From NCBI RefSeq assembly GCF_001866665.1, contig NZ_MLYO01000031.1, forward strand, positions 1 through 64,000: a stretch of DNA of 64,000 nt, written 5' to 3'. Positions 26,789 to 34,678 of this stretch are shown here, in pieces. Position 1 is the first letter of the stretch, and every line of letters starts with the position of its first letter. A model generated the notes under the pieces. That model was given only the letters and a program-made list of their open reading frames with translations, had not been told where the DNA came from and made no database searches. Both the position numbers and the translations under genes were made by a program. The DNA comes from Streptomyces monashensis. Lineage in GTDB: Bacteria > Actinomycetota > Actinomycetes > Streptomycetales > Streptomycetaceae.

Positions 26789-27154
26789 ATGGGGACCGTG
26801 ACAGGGTCCGGCTTCGACATCGAGACACTGCGCCGGGCCGTGGAAGGCAACACCGGCAACTCCCTGCTCGCGCTCTACGCCGACGAGGCGGAGATCCGCA
26901 TCGTCGACCACGACCACCAGCCCAGCCACCCCAGCGTCCTGCACGGCCGGGCCCAGATCGCCGAGTTGCTGGACGACATCTACAGCCGCGACATGACGCA
27001 CAAGCTGGGCCAGTGCGTCGTACAGGGCGACCACGTCGCCTTCAGCGAGGTCTGCCAGTACGGGGACGGCACCAAGGTCCTCGCCGAGTCGATGCTCACG
27101 CTGCGCGACGGAAAGATCGCCAACCAGCTGATCATCCAGGCCTGGGACGAGTAG
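26789..27154 (+). CDS. SnoaL-like / NTF2-fold protein
   Basis: The 121-residue protein has the SnoaL-like pattern LLALYADEAEIRIVD, VLHGRAQIAELLDDIYSRDM and ESMLTLRDGKIANQLIIQAW. The ATG at 26789 follows a strong aaggaggt box. It is unlike the transposon SnoaL-like genes in sequence. Its function may be binding or isomerising a small hydrophobic molecule; nothing nearby narrows it. Confidence 0.87.
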   Translation: MGTVTGSGFDIETLRRAVEGNTGNSLLALYADEAEIRIVDHDHQPSHPSVLHGRAQIAELLDDIYSRDMTHKLGQCVVQGDHVAFSEVCQYGDGTKVLAESMLTLRDGKIANQLIIQAWDE

Positions 27155-27358
27155 GCGATCTCGGGCATGACCGGCGCCGGAAGGAGAACGGCGAGGGTCC
27201 AGGTCACCTCCCGGCTGACCTGGACCTTCTCTGCCCACGCGAGCCTGGGAGGGCTGCGGCTGCGGTCGGTGCGGGCGCTGCGGTCGGTGCTGGGGCAGGC
27301 GCGGCCCCGTCCGGCGCCGCGCGCCCGGCGCTCCCGGCGCCGCTGAGCCGGGCGGACC

Positions 27359-27774
27359 ACCCGCCGGGCCGCCCTCGTCGGCGAGGACCCGGCGTCCGTG
27401 ACCTACGTCCGGACGAAGCAGAACCGCTGCCGCGAGGCCGGCACCACCTCCCGCCACGTGGCACTGCCCGCCGCCACGACCACAGCCGCACTCGTGGACA
27501 GGCGGGGTGGGGGTCCCCCCGCGCGAGCGAAGCCGAGCGTGGGGGGGCGGTGGTCGTGGGCCGCAGCGCGATCCTCGGCATGCTGGTCCTGGCCCGGGAC
27601 GCGACGGTGGCCTACTGCCACTCGCGCACCCGGGACCTGTCGGCGGCTTCGGCTCGGCCGTGGAGCGGGCCTCGCTGATCACTCCGGTGCCCGGTGGCGT
27701 CGGTCCGATGACGATCGCCGCCCTGCTGGAGCAGACGGTCGCCGCCGCGACGACGGCGACCGCCCAGGAGGTGG
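27359..27774 (+). pseudogene. folD: folD remnant (methylenetetrahydrofolate dehydrogenase/cyclohydrolase)
   Basis: Three conserved FolD blocks survive in different frames: LVGEDPASVTYVRTKQNRC (27370 on), VVVGRSAILGMLVLARDATV with YCHSRTRDL (27552 on), and LITPVPGGVGPMTIAALLEQ (27676 on). Each joint lacks sequence expected in the enzyme (normally about 285 residues): the segment between the first two blocks is replaced by a palindromic repeat, and the stretch before the last block is also shortened. No start codon is evident. This is a decayed extra folD copy, ending where the convergent galactosidase stops. Bases 27155-27358 hold no recognisable gene. Confidence 0.85.
27507..27547. repeat. 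Palindromic interspersed repeat within the folD remnant
   Basis: The sequence gtgggggtcccccc, then gcgcgagcgaagccgagcg, then tggggggg can fold with C-run and G-run arms. It resembles a short palindromic element that recurs between genes in many Streptomyces genomes. It sits exactly where about 100 codons of folD are missing. Confidence 0.65.
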
Positions 27775-29745
27775 TCAGGTCCGGGACCACTTCTGGTTGT
27801 CCTGCCCGTTGCAGGTCCACAGGACCAGTGAGGTGCCGTTGCCGGTGGCCGCGTCGTAGGCGTCCAGGCACAGTCCCGCGTGGACGTTGGTGATCGTGCC
27901 GTCGGTGTTCAGCGTCCACTTCTGGTTGTCCTGGCCGTTGCAGTCCCAGATCACGACCTCGGTGCCGTCGGTGGTGCCGAGGTCGTAGGCGTCGAGGCAC
28001 TTGTCGCCGTAGACGACCAGTTCCTTGCGGGAGGTGTACGTCCAAGCCTGGTTGGCGCCGCCGTTGCAGTCCCACAGCGCGGCCTGGGTGCCGTTGGTGA
28101 TCGTGTTGTCGTGGACGTCGGCGCAGCGGCCGGACTGCTTGCCGGTCAGGAGTGTGCCGTCGGTGCCCGGGAGGGGCCGGACGGTGAGGGTGCCGAGGGC
28201 CGGAGCACCGGTCGACGCAAGGGAGTTGGCGGCTCCCTTGGTGAGGTTCACCTGGACCGAGACGGTGCCCTGAGCGGAACCGGTCGGCGGGAAGGAGACC
28301 GTGGTGGCCGTCTGCCCGTCGACCCTCAGGGTGCCGGTCACGGGTGTGGAGCCGGTGTTGGTGTAGGCGATGTCGGCCACGGCCAGCCCGGTGCTCGCGG
28401 CGCTCACGCCGGTGTAGGTGCCGGCGGCGGTCACGCTGTAGTCGCTGCTCGCCGCCTCGGTGCCGGTCACCTTGAGCATGACCGATCCGCCCGCCGGGAC
28501 ACCGGCGGTGTAACTCGTCGTGTACGAGCCGAGGGTGGAGCGCGCCCACAGGTCGCGCACCGTCGCCGGGGCACCGGTCAGGCCGAGGTCGGACCAGCGG
28601 ACGGTGATGTTCCGCGCGGCGGAGGTGCGGTTCAGCAGCACGACGGCCCGGGCGCCGGTGCCGGACAGGACCTTGCCGTACACCTGGAGTCCGGCGCTGT
28701 CCTCGGCGACCTTGACACCCTGGAGGCCGCGCGGGTCCTGGTCGACGGCGACGACCTCGGGGTTCTTGAGGATCCCGGCCGTCTCGCTCGTCATCGTCGC
28801 CAGGTCGTTGCCGGCCAGCAGCGGGGCGCCGGAGATGGCCCACAGGGCCATGTGGGTGCGGTTCTGCGCGGCCGTGAGGCCGGGCATGCCGGTCATCAGC
28901 ATGTCGGGGTCGTTGTAGTACCCGGTGTGCTGGGCGGCGGGGTGCTGGGCCTGGTCGAAGTTGGACAGCATGTTCGCCTGGGAGGGCGTGTTGCCGTAGT
29001 AGACGATGTCCGTGCTGGTGCGCCACATGGTGGCGAGGCCCGGCGCCCAGTTCCAGGGGTTCTGCTTGCCCCAGTTGCACGCGGACAGCGTGAGCGGGCG
29101 GCCGGTGGCCGCGGTCGCCCTGGTGACGGCGGAGCTGATCGACGTGTACGCCGTCTTCGCGTCCAGACCCTCGGCGTCACCGCCGCACCAGTCGACCTTG
29201 ACGACGTCGAAGCCCCACTTCGAGAACTGGAGCATGTCCTGGTCGTAGTGGCCCTCGCTGCCGGTGTTCGGCGCGGCGGGGCGGCCGGTCGGGTAGTAGT
29301 AGCCGCAGCCGTTCTTGCCGGCGTCGGTGTAGATGCCGGCCTTCAGGCCCTTGCTGTGGATGTAGTCGGCGATGGCGCTCATGCCGCCGGGCCACTCACC
29401 GGTGTCGACGGTGATGTTGCCGGCGCTGTCGCGGGTGCCCTGCCACCAGCCCTCGTCGATGTTGATGTACCGGTAGCCGGCGGCGGGCAGACCGGCGGCG
29501 ACGAAGGCGTCGACCTGCTGTTTGATGACGTTGTAGTCGATCTTCGCGGCGAAGCTGTTCCAGGAGGCCCAGCCCATCGGCGCGGCGGGCACCGCGATCT
29601 GAGGGGCCGTCGCCGCCTGGGCCGGGCCGGGCTGGGCGAAGAGGAGGGCGGCGGCCGCGGTCAGCGCCAGGACGAGCGCGCGGACGGCGCCGGCTCTGCA
29701 ACGGCGCAGCAGGCCTTCGGCGGTCGGACGGGGTGGGGGATGCAT
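27775..29745 (-). CDS. Secreted GH27 alpha-galactosidase with CBM13 lectin domain
   Basis: The 656-residue exported glycosidase has a signal peptide (VRALVLALTAAAALLFAQPG). Its GH27 barrel shows PMGWASWNSF, YINIDEGWW, the nucleophile D185 in VVKVDWCGG and the acid/base motif YYNDPDML. A beta-sandwich linker module follows, then a C-terminal ricin-B-type CBM13 with three repeats ending in NQAW, NQKW and NQKW. It removes alpha-galactosyl groups from plant-type oligosaccharides outside the cell. The ATG at 29745 is preferred to 29775. It is monocistronic. Confidence 0.93.
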   Translation of the reverse strand: MHPPPRPTAEGLLRRCRAGAVRALVLALTAAAALLFAQPGPAQAATAPQIAVPAAPMGWASWNSFAAKIDYNVIKQQVDAFVAAGLPAAGYRYINIDEGWWQGTRDSAGNITVDTGEWPGGMSAIADYIHSKGLKAGIYTDAGKNGCGYYYPTGRPAAPNTGSEGHYDQDMLQFSKWGFDVVKVDWCGGDAEGLDAKTAYTSISSAVTRATAATGRPLTLSACNWGKQNPWNWAPGLATMWRTSTDIVYYGNTPSQANMLSNFDQAQHPAAQHTGYYNDPDMLMTGMPGLTAAQNRTHMALWAISGAPLLAGNDLATMTSETAGILKNPEVVAVDQDPRGLQGVKVAEDSAGLQVYGKVLSGTGARAVVLLNRTSAARNITVRWSDLGLTGAPATVRDLWARSTLGSYTTSYTAGVPAGGSVMLKVTGTEAASSDYSVTAAGTYTGVSAASTGLAVADIAYTNTGSTPVTGTLRVDGQTATTVSFPPTGSAQGTVSVQVNLTKGAANSLASTGAPALGTLTVRPLPGTDGTLLTGKQSGRCADVHDNTITNGTQAALWDCNGGANQAWTYTSRKELVVYGDKCLDAYDLGTTDGTEVVIWDCNGQDNQKWTLNTDGTITNVHAGLCLDAYDAATGNGTSLVLWTCNGQDNQKWSRT

Positions 29746-29980
29746 CGGCGCCTCCGCGTGCGGAACGGAATCCACGCTGATCGATACGCCGACCGGCGGT
29801 CAGGTCGACACGATCAGTACGGTCGAGATGTCGAACACGGATCGATAATACGAACGTGTCGCGCGCCGACCGTAGAACCGCCCCGGGAATGAAGTCAACG
29901 GCTGCGACAGGGGTGAACCGGCCGTGCCCACAGGGCCGTTGGGTCCCGCGCATGGCGCCGTGCCGCCATACTGGGTCATC

Positions 29981-31228
29981 GTGCGCATTGCGATCATGAC
30001 GGCGGGTTCCCGGGGCGATGTCGCCCCCTACACCGGACTGGGGCACCGCCTCGCCCGCGCCGGGCACGAGGTCACCCTGGTCACCCACGCCCGCTTCGAG
30101 CCGTTGCTCTCCGGCTCGGGCGTGCGCTTCCACCCGCTGCCGGTCGACCCCCGGGCGGAGCTGGAGTCGCCGCGCGGCCGGGGCCTGCACCGCAGCGCCG
30201 GTGAGGCCACGAAGCTGGTGCGCCTCGCGGACATGGCACGCCGGCTGGTCGGGCGGATGACGGAGGACCTGCTCATGGCGGCCCGCGACAGCGAGGTACT
30301 GCTGCTCGCCGCCTCGCTCGCCCCGCTCGGCCACACCATCGCCGAGGGGCTGCACCTGCCGAGCATGGGGGTGTATCTCCAACCCCTCGCCGGGACACGG
30401 GAGTTCGCGCCTCCGGTGCTCGGCGGCGGCTCCTGGGGGCCGGCCGTGAACCGGGTGGCCGGGCACGGGGTGTGCCTCGCCACGGAACACATCTTCTCGG
30501 GCGCCCTGCCCGGCGTGCGCGAGCGGCTCGGGCTGCCCCCGGTACGCTCCGGCGCCGCACTGCGGGCCAGGGAGCGGCGGCTGTGGCCGGTGCAGCACGG
30601 CTTCAGCCCGCTGGTGGTGCCCCGGCCCCGGGACTGGCGGCCGGGTCTGGCGGTGAGCGGCTACTGGTGGCCGTACGACACCGAGGACCAACTACCCGAT
30701 GTCGTACGGGAGTTCCTGGACGACGGTCCGGCGCCGGTCTTCGTCGGGCTGGGCAGCGCCACGGTGCCGGACGCCGCACGGCTCAGTGCCCAGGTGGTGG
30801 CGGCGCTGCGGCGGGCCGGGCTGCGCGGGGTGGTCCAGCGCGGCTGGGGCGGGCTCGCGGCCGACGGCGACGACATGCTGACCATCGACGACGTGCCGCA
30901 CGCACTGCTCTTCCCGCGCATGGCCGCCGTGGTCCACCACGCGGGTGCGGGTACGACCGCGGCGGGCCTGCGCGCGGGGGTGCCCGCCGTGCCGGTGCCG
31001 ATCCAGTTCGACGCCGGTTTCTGGGCCGCCCGGCTGGTCGCCCTCGGCGTCGCCCCGGCCGCCGTACCGCTGCGCCGCCTGACCGTGGACGCCCTCTCCT
31101 CGGCCCTGCTGCGGGCCACCCGCGAGCCGGCGTACGGGCGACGGGCGCGCTCCCTGGCCGCCCGCATCCGCGCCGAGGACGGGGCGGCCGAGGTCCTGGC
31201 CGCACTGGAGCGGCTGGGCGGCGGCTGA
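29981..31228 (+). CDS. GT1-family (UGT-like) glycosyltransferase
   Basis: The 415-residue GT-B enzyme has an N-terminal sterol/macrolide glycosyltransferase pattern (RIAIMTAGSRGDVAPYTGLG, LARAGHEVTLVTH) and the donor-binding C-terminal motif AVVHHAGAGTTAAGLRAGVP with PIQFDAGFWAARL. It transfers a sugar from a nucleotide donor to a lipid, sterol or small molecule; there is no biosynthetic cluster nearby. The GTG at 29981 is chosen. It is divergent from the galactosidase. Confidence 0.88.
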   Translation: MRIAIMTAGSRGDVAPYTGLGHRLARAGHEVTLVTHARFEPLLSGSGVRFHPLPVDPRAELESPRGRGLHRSAGEATKLVRLADMARRLVGRMTEDLLMAARDSEVLLLAASLAPLGHTIAEGLHLPSMGVYLQPLAGTREFAPPVLGGGSWGPAVNRVAGHGVCLATEHIFSGALPGVRERLGLPPVRSGAALRARERRLWPVQHGFSPLVVPRPRDWRPGLAVSGYWWPYDTEDQLPDVVREFLDDGPAPVFVGLGSATVPDAARLSAQVVAALRRAGLRGVVQRGWGGLAADGDDMLTIDDVPHALLFPRMAAVVHHAGAGTTAAGLRAGVPAVPVPIQFDAGFWAARLVALGVAPAAVPLRRLTVDALSSALLRATREPAYGRRARSLAARIRAEDGAAEVLAALERLGGG

Positions 31229-31300
31229 CACGCCCGACGGGGCAGCCTCGCGGGATCACCGGGAGAGGTCGCTCCGGTGCCCGGCTCGGCGGCGCCCGGG

Positions 31301-32326
31301 TCAGCCGTTCGTGAGGACCATGCGGAAGCGGGCCTTGCCGGCCAGCATCTTCTGGAAGGCGCCGTCGACGTCGTCCAGCGGGACCGTCTCGGTCATCGGG
31401 CGGATGCCGTGCAGGGCGCTGAACCCCATGGTGTCCTGCACGTCCTGCGAGGTGCCGGACGGGTGTCCGCGCACCACCCGGCCGCCCATGATCAGCTGGA
31501 ACGGGGTGATGCCCATGGCCTCCGGGTCCGCACCGATCACCACCAGCTCACCGCGCGGTGCGAGGCCGTCCACGCAGGCCGTGATGGCCTCGGAGTTCCC
31601 GGCGGTGGCCAGCACGGCCTTCGCCCCGCCCAGGGACTGGAGGGCCTCGGCGACCGGGGTGCCCGCGGTGCTGTCGACGTAGTGGTGGGCGCCCAGCCGC
31701 TTGGCGAAGTCGGCCTTCTCGGCGCCGCGGGCGATCGCCACGGTCTCGAAGCCCATCGCCGCCGCGTACTGCACCCCGAGGTGGCCGAGGCCGCCGAGAC
31801 CGAGCACCGCGACCAGGTCCCCGGGGTGGGCGGAGCTGTGCCGCAGCCCGTTGTACGTGGTCACGCCCGCGCAGGCCATGGGGCCAGCGTCGCTCGCCGC
31901 CAGCGCGTCCGGGATCCGGGCCAGGGCGTCGACGGGCGCGATCGTCTTCTCCGCGAAGCCGCCGTCGTAGGCCCAGCCGGGCACCTTGAGGTTGGCGCAC
32001 ACGATGAAGTCGCCCCGCCGGCAGGGCGTGCAGTGGCCGCAGCTGCCGCCGAACCAGCCGACCGCCACCCGGTCGCCGACCTGCCAGCCCCGGTCCCGCG
32101 CGCCCTCGCCGAGCGCGTCGACGCGGCCGGCGATCTCGTGCCCGGGGACCTCCGGGAAGGTGATGCCCGGCATCGCGGCGTGCACGAACATGGCGTCGCT
32201 GTGGCAGATGCCGCACGCCTCGACGGCGATCCGCACCTGGCCCGGCCCGGGCTCGGGCACCTCACGCTCGGCCAGCTCGAACGGGCCGCCCGCGCTCCTC
32301 ACCTGCGCGACTCGATACGTGCTCAT
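31301..32326 (-). CDS. Zinc-dependent alcohol dehydrogenase
   Basis: The 341-residue medium-chain dehydrogenase has catalytic zinc ligands in GICHSDAMF and VPGHEIAG, a structural zinc loop CGHCTPCRRGDFIVC and the NAD(P) loop VLGLGGLGHLGVQYA. It probably oxidises a primary alcohol or reduces an aldehyde. The ATG at 32326 starts the family-typical MSTYRVAQV. A purine-rich 10-bp repeat tract lies immediately upstream of the start (32331-32372) and includes the ribosome-binding region. The TetR gene is upstream on the same strand. Confidence 0.92.
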   Translation of the reverse strand: MSTYRVAQVRSAGGPFELAEREVPEPGPGQVRIAVEACGICHSDAMFVHAAMPGITFPEVPGHEIAGRVDALGEGARDRGWQVGDRVAVGWFGGSCGHCTPCRRGDFIVCANLKVPGWAYDGGFAEKTIAPVDALARIPDALAASDAGPMACAGVTTYNGLRHSSAHPGDLVAVLGLGGLGHLGVQYAAAMGFETVAIARGAEKADFAKRLGAHHYVDSTAGTPVAEALQSLGGAKAVLATAGNSEAITACVDGLAPRGELVVIGADPEAMGITPFQLIMGGRVVRGHPSGTSQDVQDTMGFSALHGIRPMTETVPLDDVDGAFQKMLAGKARFRMVLTNG

Positions 32327-32330
32327 CACG

Positions 32331-32372
32331 CTCCCTCTCTCCCGCTCTCTCCCGCTCTCTCTCGCTCTCCCG
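32331..32372. repeat. Period-10 simple repeat at the alcohol dehydrogenase start
   Basis: Four imperfect 10-bp units (cccgctctct type) run from 5 bp to 46 bp upstream of the start codon; read on the coding strand they give gagagcgggagagagcggga-like sequence. They cover the Shine-Dalgarno region. Confidence 0.75.
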
Positions 32373-32509
32373 TGGCTCGCGGTGGCCGTGCCGCCCGGCG
32401 CACGGGTGCGACGCCCCCGCACCAGCAGACCAGCTCCGGGCCGATCCCGCGCGTCGAACGGCACGGACCCGCACTGACCTGCGCCGACAGGCGAACAGCG
32501 GTCGGGGGG

Positions 32510-33187
32510 TCAGGCGGCGGCCGGCCCCTCGGGTCCGGGGCGCCAGCCCTCCGGCCGCAGCATCCCGAGCAGCAGCCGCACCAGCTCGTCCACCAGCTCG
32601 TCCAGCGTGGCGTCCACCCAGCCCGCGCTCCAGTCGTGCAGCAGACCGTTGACACTGCCGATGAAGGCCGTCGCCGCCAGCCGGTAGTCCCGGGGCGCCG
32701 CCTCACCGCGTACGACGGCCGCGTCCGCCTCGGCGCGGATGAGGTCGACCCAGCGGGCCCGGCGGGCCAGCCGCTGCTCCTCCAGCCGGGGGCTGACGCC
32801 GACGATCTCCACGAAGGCGATGCGGATACGGCGCGGATCGCAGGTCACGTCGCGGGCGTAGGCCCGGAAGAGCACCGTGGCCCGCTCGGCCAGCGGCAGC
32901 CCCTGCGCCGCGGCGAGGGCGTCCAGCACCGCCTGCTCGGCCCAGCCGTTGACCTCCAGGTGCAGCGCGGCGAGGACGTCCTCCAGGGTGCGGAACTCCT
33001 CGTAGAACTGACGCGTCGACAGTCCGGCGGCCTGGCTGAGCGCGGCGACCGTCGTGCCCCGGTAGCCGGGCGGCCCGCCGAACAGTTCCAGGGCCGCGTC
33101 CAGGAAACGCCGGCGCCGTTCGGCCTGCCGTTCCTCTGCGGACCGGCCGCCGTAGCGGCCCGTCGGCGCCCTGAGCCTTCCCGCCAC
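32510..33187 (-). CDS. TetR-family transcriptional regulator
   Basis: The roughly 225-residue protein has a TetR DNA-binding domain (RRRRFLDAALELFGGPPGYR, TTVAALSQAAGLSTRQFYEE, FRTLEDVLAALH) and a TetR-type ligand domain. The GTG at 33187 is supported by a gaggggga box; a GTG at 33208 is possible. A dyad just outside its promoter (33281-33296) recurs in variant form before the GH5 gene (36590-36605), so it probably represses the YncE-like gene and the GH5 glycosidase, and perhaps the alcohol dehydrogenase downstream. Confidence 0.9.
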   Translation of the reverse strand: MAGRLRAPTGRYGGRSAEERQAERRRRFLDAALELFGGPPGYRGTTVAALSQAAGLSTRQFYEEFRTLEDVLAALHLEVNGWAEQAVLDALAAAQGLPLAERATVLFRAYARDVTCDPRRIRIAFVEIVGVSPRLEEQRLARRARWVDLIRAEADAAVVRGEAAPRDYRLAATAFIGSVNGLLHDWSAGWVDATLDELVDELVRLLLGMLRPEGWRPGPEGPAAA

Positions 33188-33280
33188 CCGTCCCCCTCGT
33201 CGCCCCACCGTCGTCCGGCCCTTGCCCGGCCGGCTCTCAATCCTGTCGTGCACACCTCTTGTCGAGTAACCCGCCCCCTC

Positions 33281-33296
33281 CTTACTTTTCAGTAAG
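33281..33296. promoter_or_regulatory. Candidate TetR operator between tetR and the YncE-like gene
   Basis: cttact-tttc-agtaag is a 6-bp-arm dyad, 94 bp upstream of the tetR start and 55 bp upstream of the YncE-like start. A related 16-bp site with an identical right arm lies before the GH5 gene. Confidence 0.6.
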
Positions 33297-33350
33297 TTCA
33301 CTGTGAAAGCACGCGTGTTCAGACTTCTCCCCCGAGGAAGGAGAGCAGTC

Positions 33351-34604
33351 ATGCCTGCCTCCAGAACCAGGCACCTGTGCTCCGTGGCCGCCGCACTCGC
33401 CCTGACCGTCGCCGTTCCGGCGACCGCCGCCTCCGCCGCCACGGCCGGCTCCGGCGGTCTGCGCGAGGTGATGTTCGTCGGCAACAACTGGGACGGCACC
33501 GCCGACGTCATCAAGTCCACCGGCGACTTCGCGAAGATCGGCCGGATCGACGTCGTCCCCGACAAGGCGGAGCGACTCGCCGAGATCAACGCCGACCCGA
33601 TCAAGTGGATCTACTACACGTCCATCCGCAACGAGGTGGGCCAGGGGCACGACCAGTACGTGGACGACATGTACTCCACGCCCGACGGCAGGTCCGTGGT
33701 CGTCTCCCGGCCGAGCTTCGCCGACGTGGTCTCCATCGACCTGGCCACCGACAGGGTCAACTGGCGCTTCCCGGTGGCCGGTTACCGCGCCGACCACATG
33801 GCGGTCTCCCCCGACGGCACCCGGGTCGCCGTCTCGGCGTCCACCGCGAACAAGGTGCAGGTGCTGGACATCGACACCGGTAGGGAACTCGGTGAGTTCG
33901 CCACCGGGGACAAGCCGCACGAGAACTTCTTCACCGACGGCGGCACGTACATCTGGAACATGTCCATCGGCGAGGTCACGACCTCCCTGGACGCCCCGGG
34001 CTGGGACTGGACCAAGGGCGACCGGCACATCACGATCGTCGACGCGACGACGTTCAAGCAGGTCAGGACCATCGACATGCGGCAACGGCTGGACGCGATC
34101 GGGCTGAAGGACTTCTCCAGCGCCGTCCGGCCCGCCGCCTTCACGCCCGACTGGTCCAAGCTGTACTTCCAGGTGTCGTTCTTCAACGGCTTCCTGGAGT
34201 ACGACGTGGCCGCGGACAGGATCACCCGGGTGAAGACGCTGCCGGGGAACCCGGCGACGAACCCGGACCGCACCACCTGGCTGCTGGACTCGCGCCACCA
34301 CGGCATCTCGATGAACCCCGAGGGCACCAAGCTGTGTGTCGCCGGGACCATGGACAACTACGCGACCGTGGTCGACCGGGCCTCCTTCGACGTCGGCCCG
34401 CTCATCGCCGCCTCGACGCCGTACTGGGCGACGGTGAGCGGCGACGGCAGGGACTGCCTCATCTCCGAGGCCGGCGCCGACCAGGTCACGGCCATCGACT
34501 TCGCCACCGGCCAGAAGGTGCTGTCCGTACCGGTCGGCGACCATCCGCAGCGTGTCCGGCTGGGGCACGTCCAGGCCGACTGGACGGGGCCGACGGGGAG
34601 TTGA
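33351..34604 (+). CDS. Secreted YncE-like beta-propeller protein
   Basis: The 417-residue exported protein has a signal peptide (LCSVAAALALTVAVPATAAS) and repeated YVTN/WD-like blades (MAVSPDGTRVAVSASTANKV, QVLDIDTGRELGEFATGD, GISMNPEGTKLCVAGTMDNY). Such propellers bind ligands or act as secreted quinoprotein-like enzymes; no catalytic motif is evident. The ATG at 33351 follows aaggag. It is divergent from the TetR gene, whose candidate operator lies in its promoter, and faces the GH5 gene across a shared terminator. Confidence 0.85.
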   Translation: MPASRTRHLCSVAAALALTVAVPATAASAATAGSGGLREVMFVGNNWDGTADVIKSTGDFAKIGRIDVVPDKAERLAEINADPIKWIYYTSIRNEVGQGHDQYVDDMYSTPDGRSVVVSRPSFADVVSIDLATDRVNWRFPVAGYRADHMAVSPDGTRVAVSASTANKVQVLDIDTGRELGEFATGDKPHENFFTDGGTYIWNMSIGEVTTSLDAPGWDWTKGDRHITIVDATTFKQVRTIDMRQRLDAIGLKDFSSAVRPAAFTPDWSKLYFQVSFFNGFLEYDVAADRITRVKTLPGNPATNPDRTTWLLDSRHHGISMNPEGTKLCVAGTMDNYATVVDRASFDVGPLIAASTPYWATVSGDGRDCLISEAGADQVTAIDFATGQKVLSVPVGDHPQRVRLGHVQADWTGPTGS

Positions 34605-34610
34605 GCGCCG

Positions 34611-34648
34611 GCGGCCTCCGGGGGGACCCCACTCTCCCCGGGGGCCGC
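34611..34648. terminator. Bidirectional hairpin between the YncE-like and GH5 genes
   Basis: gcggcctccgggg (34611-34623) pairs with ccccgggggccgc (34636-34648) with one mismatch. It lies between two converging stop codons. Confidence 0.7.
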
Positions 34649-34678
34649 ACGGCTCCGACTCCGGGCGGCCGGGACGTC

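Noticed and set aside
32331..32372. Repeat tract considered as a CRISPR or transposon end
   Set aside because: Period of 10 bp with no spacers and no partner copy; simple sequence repeat.
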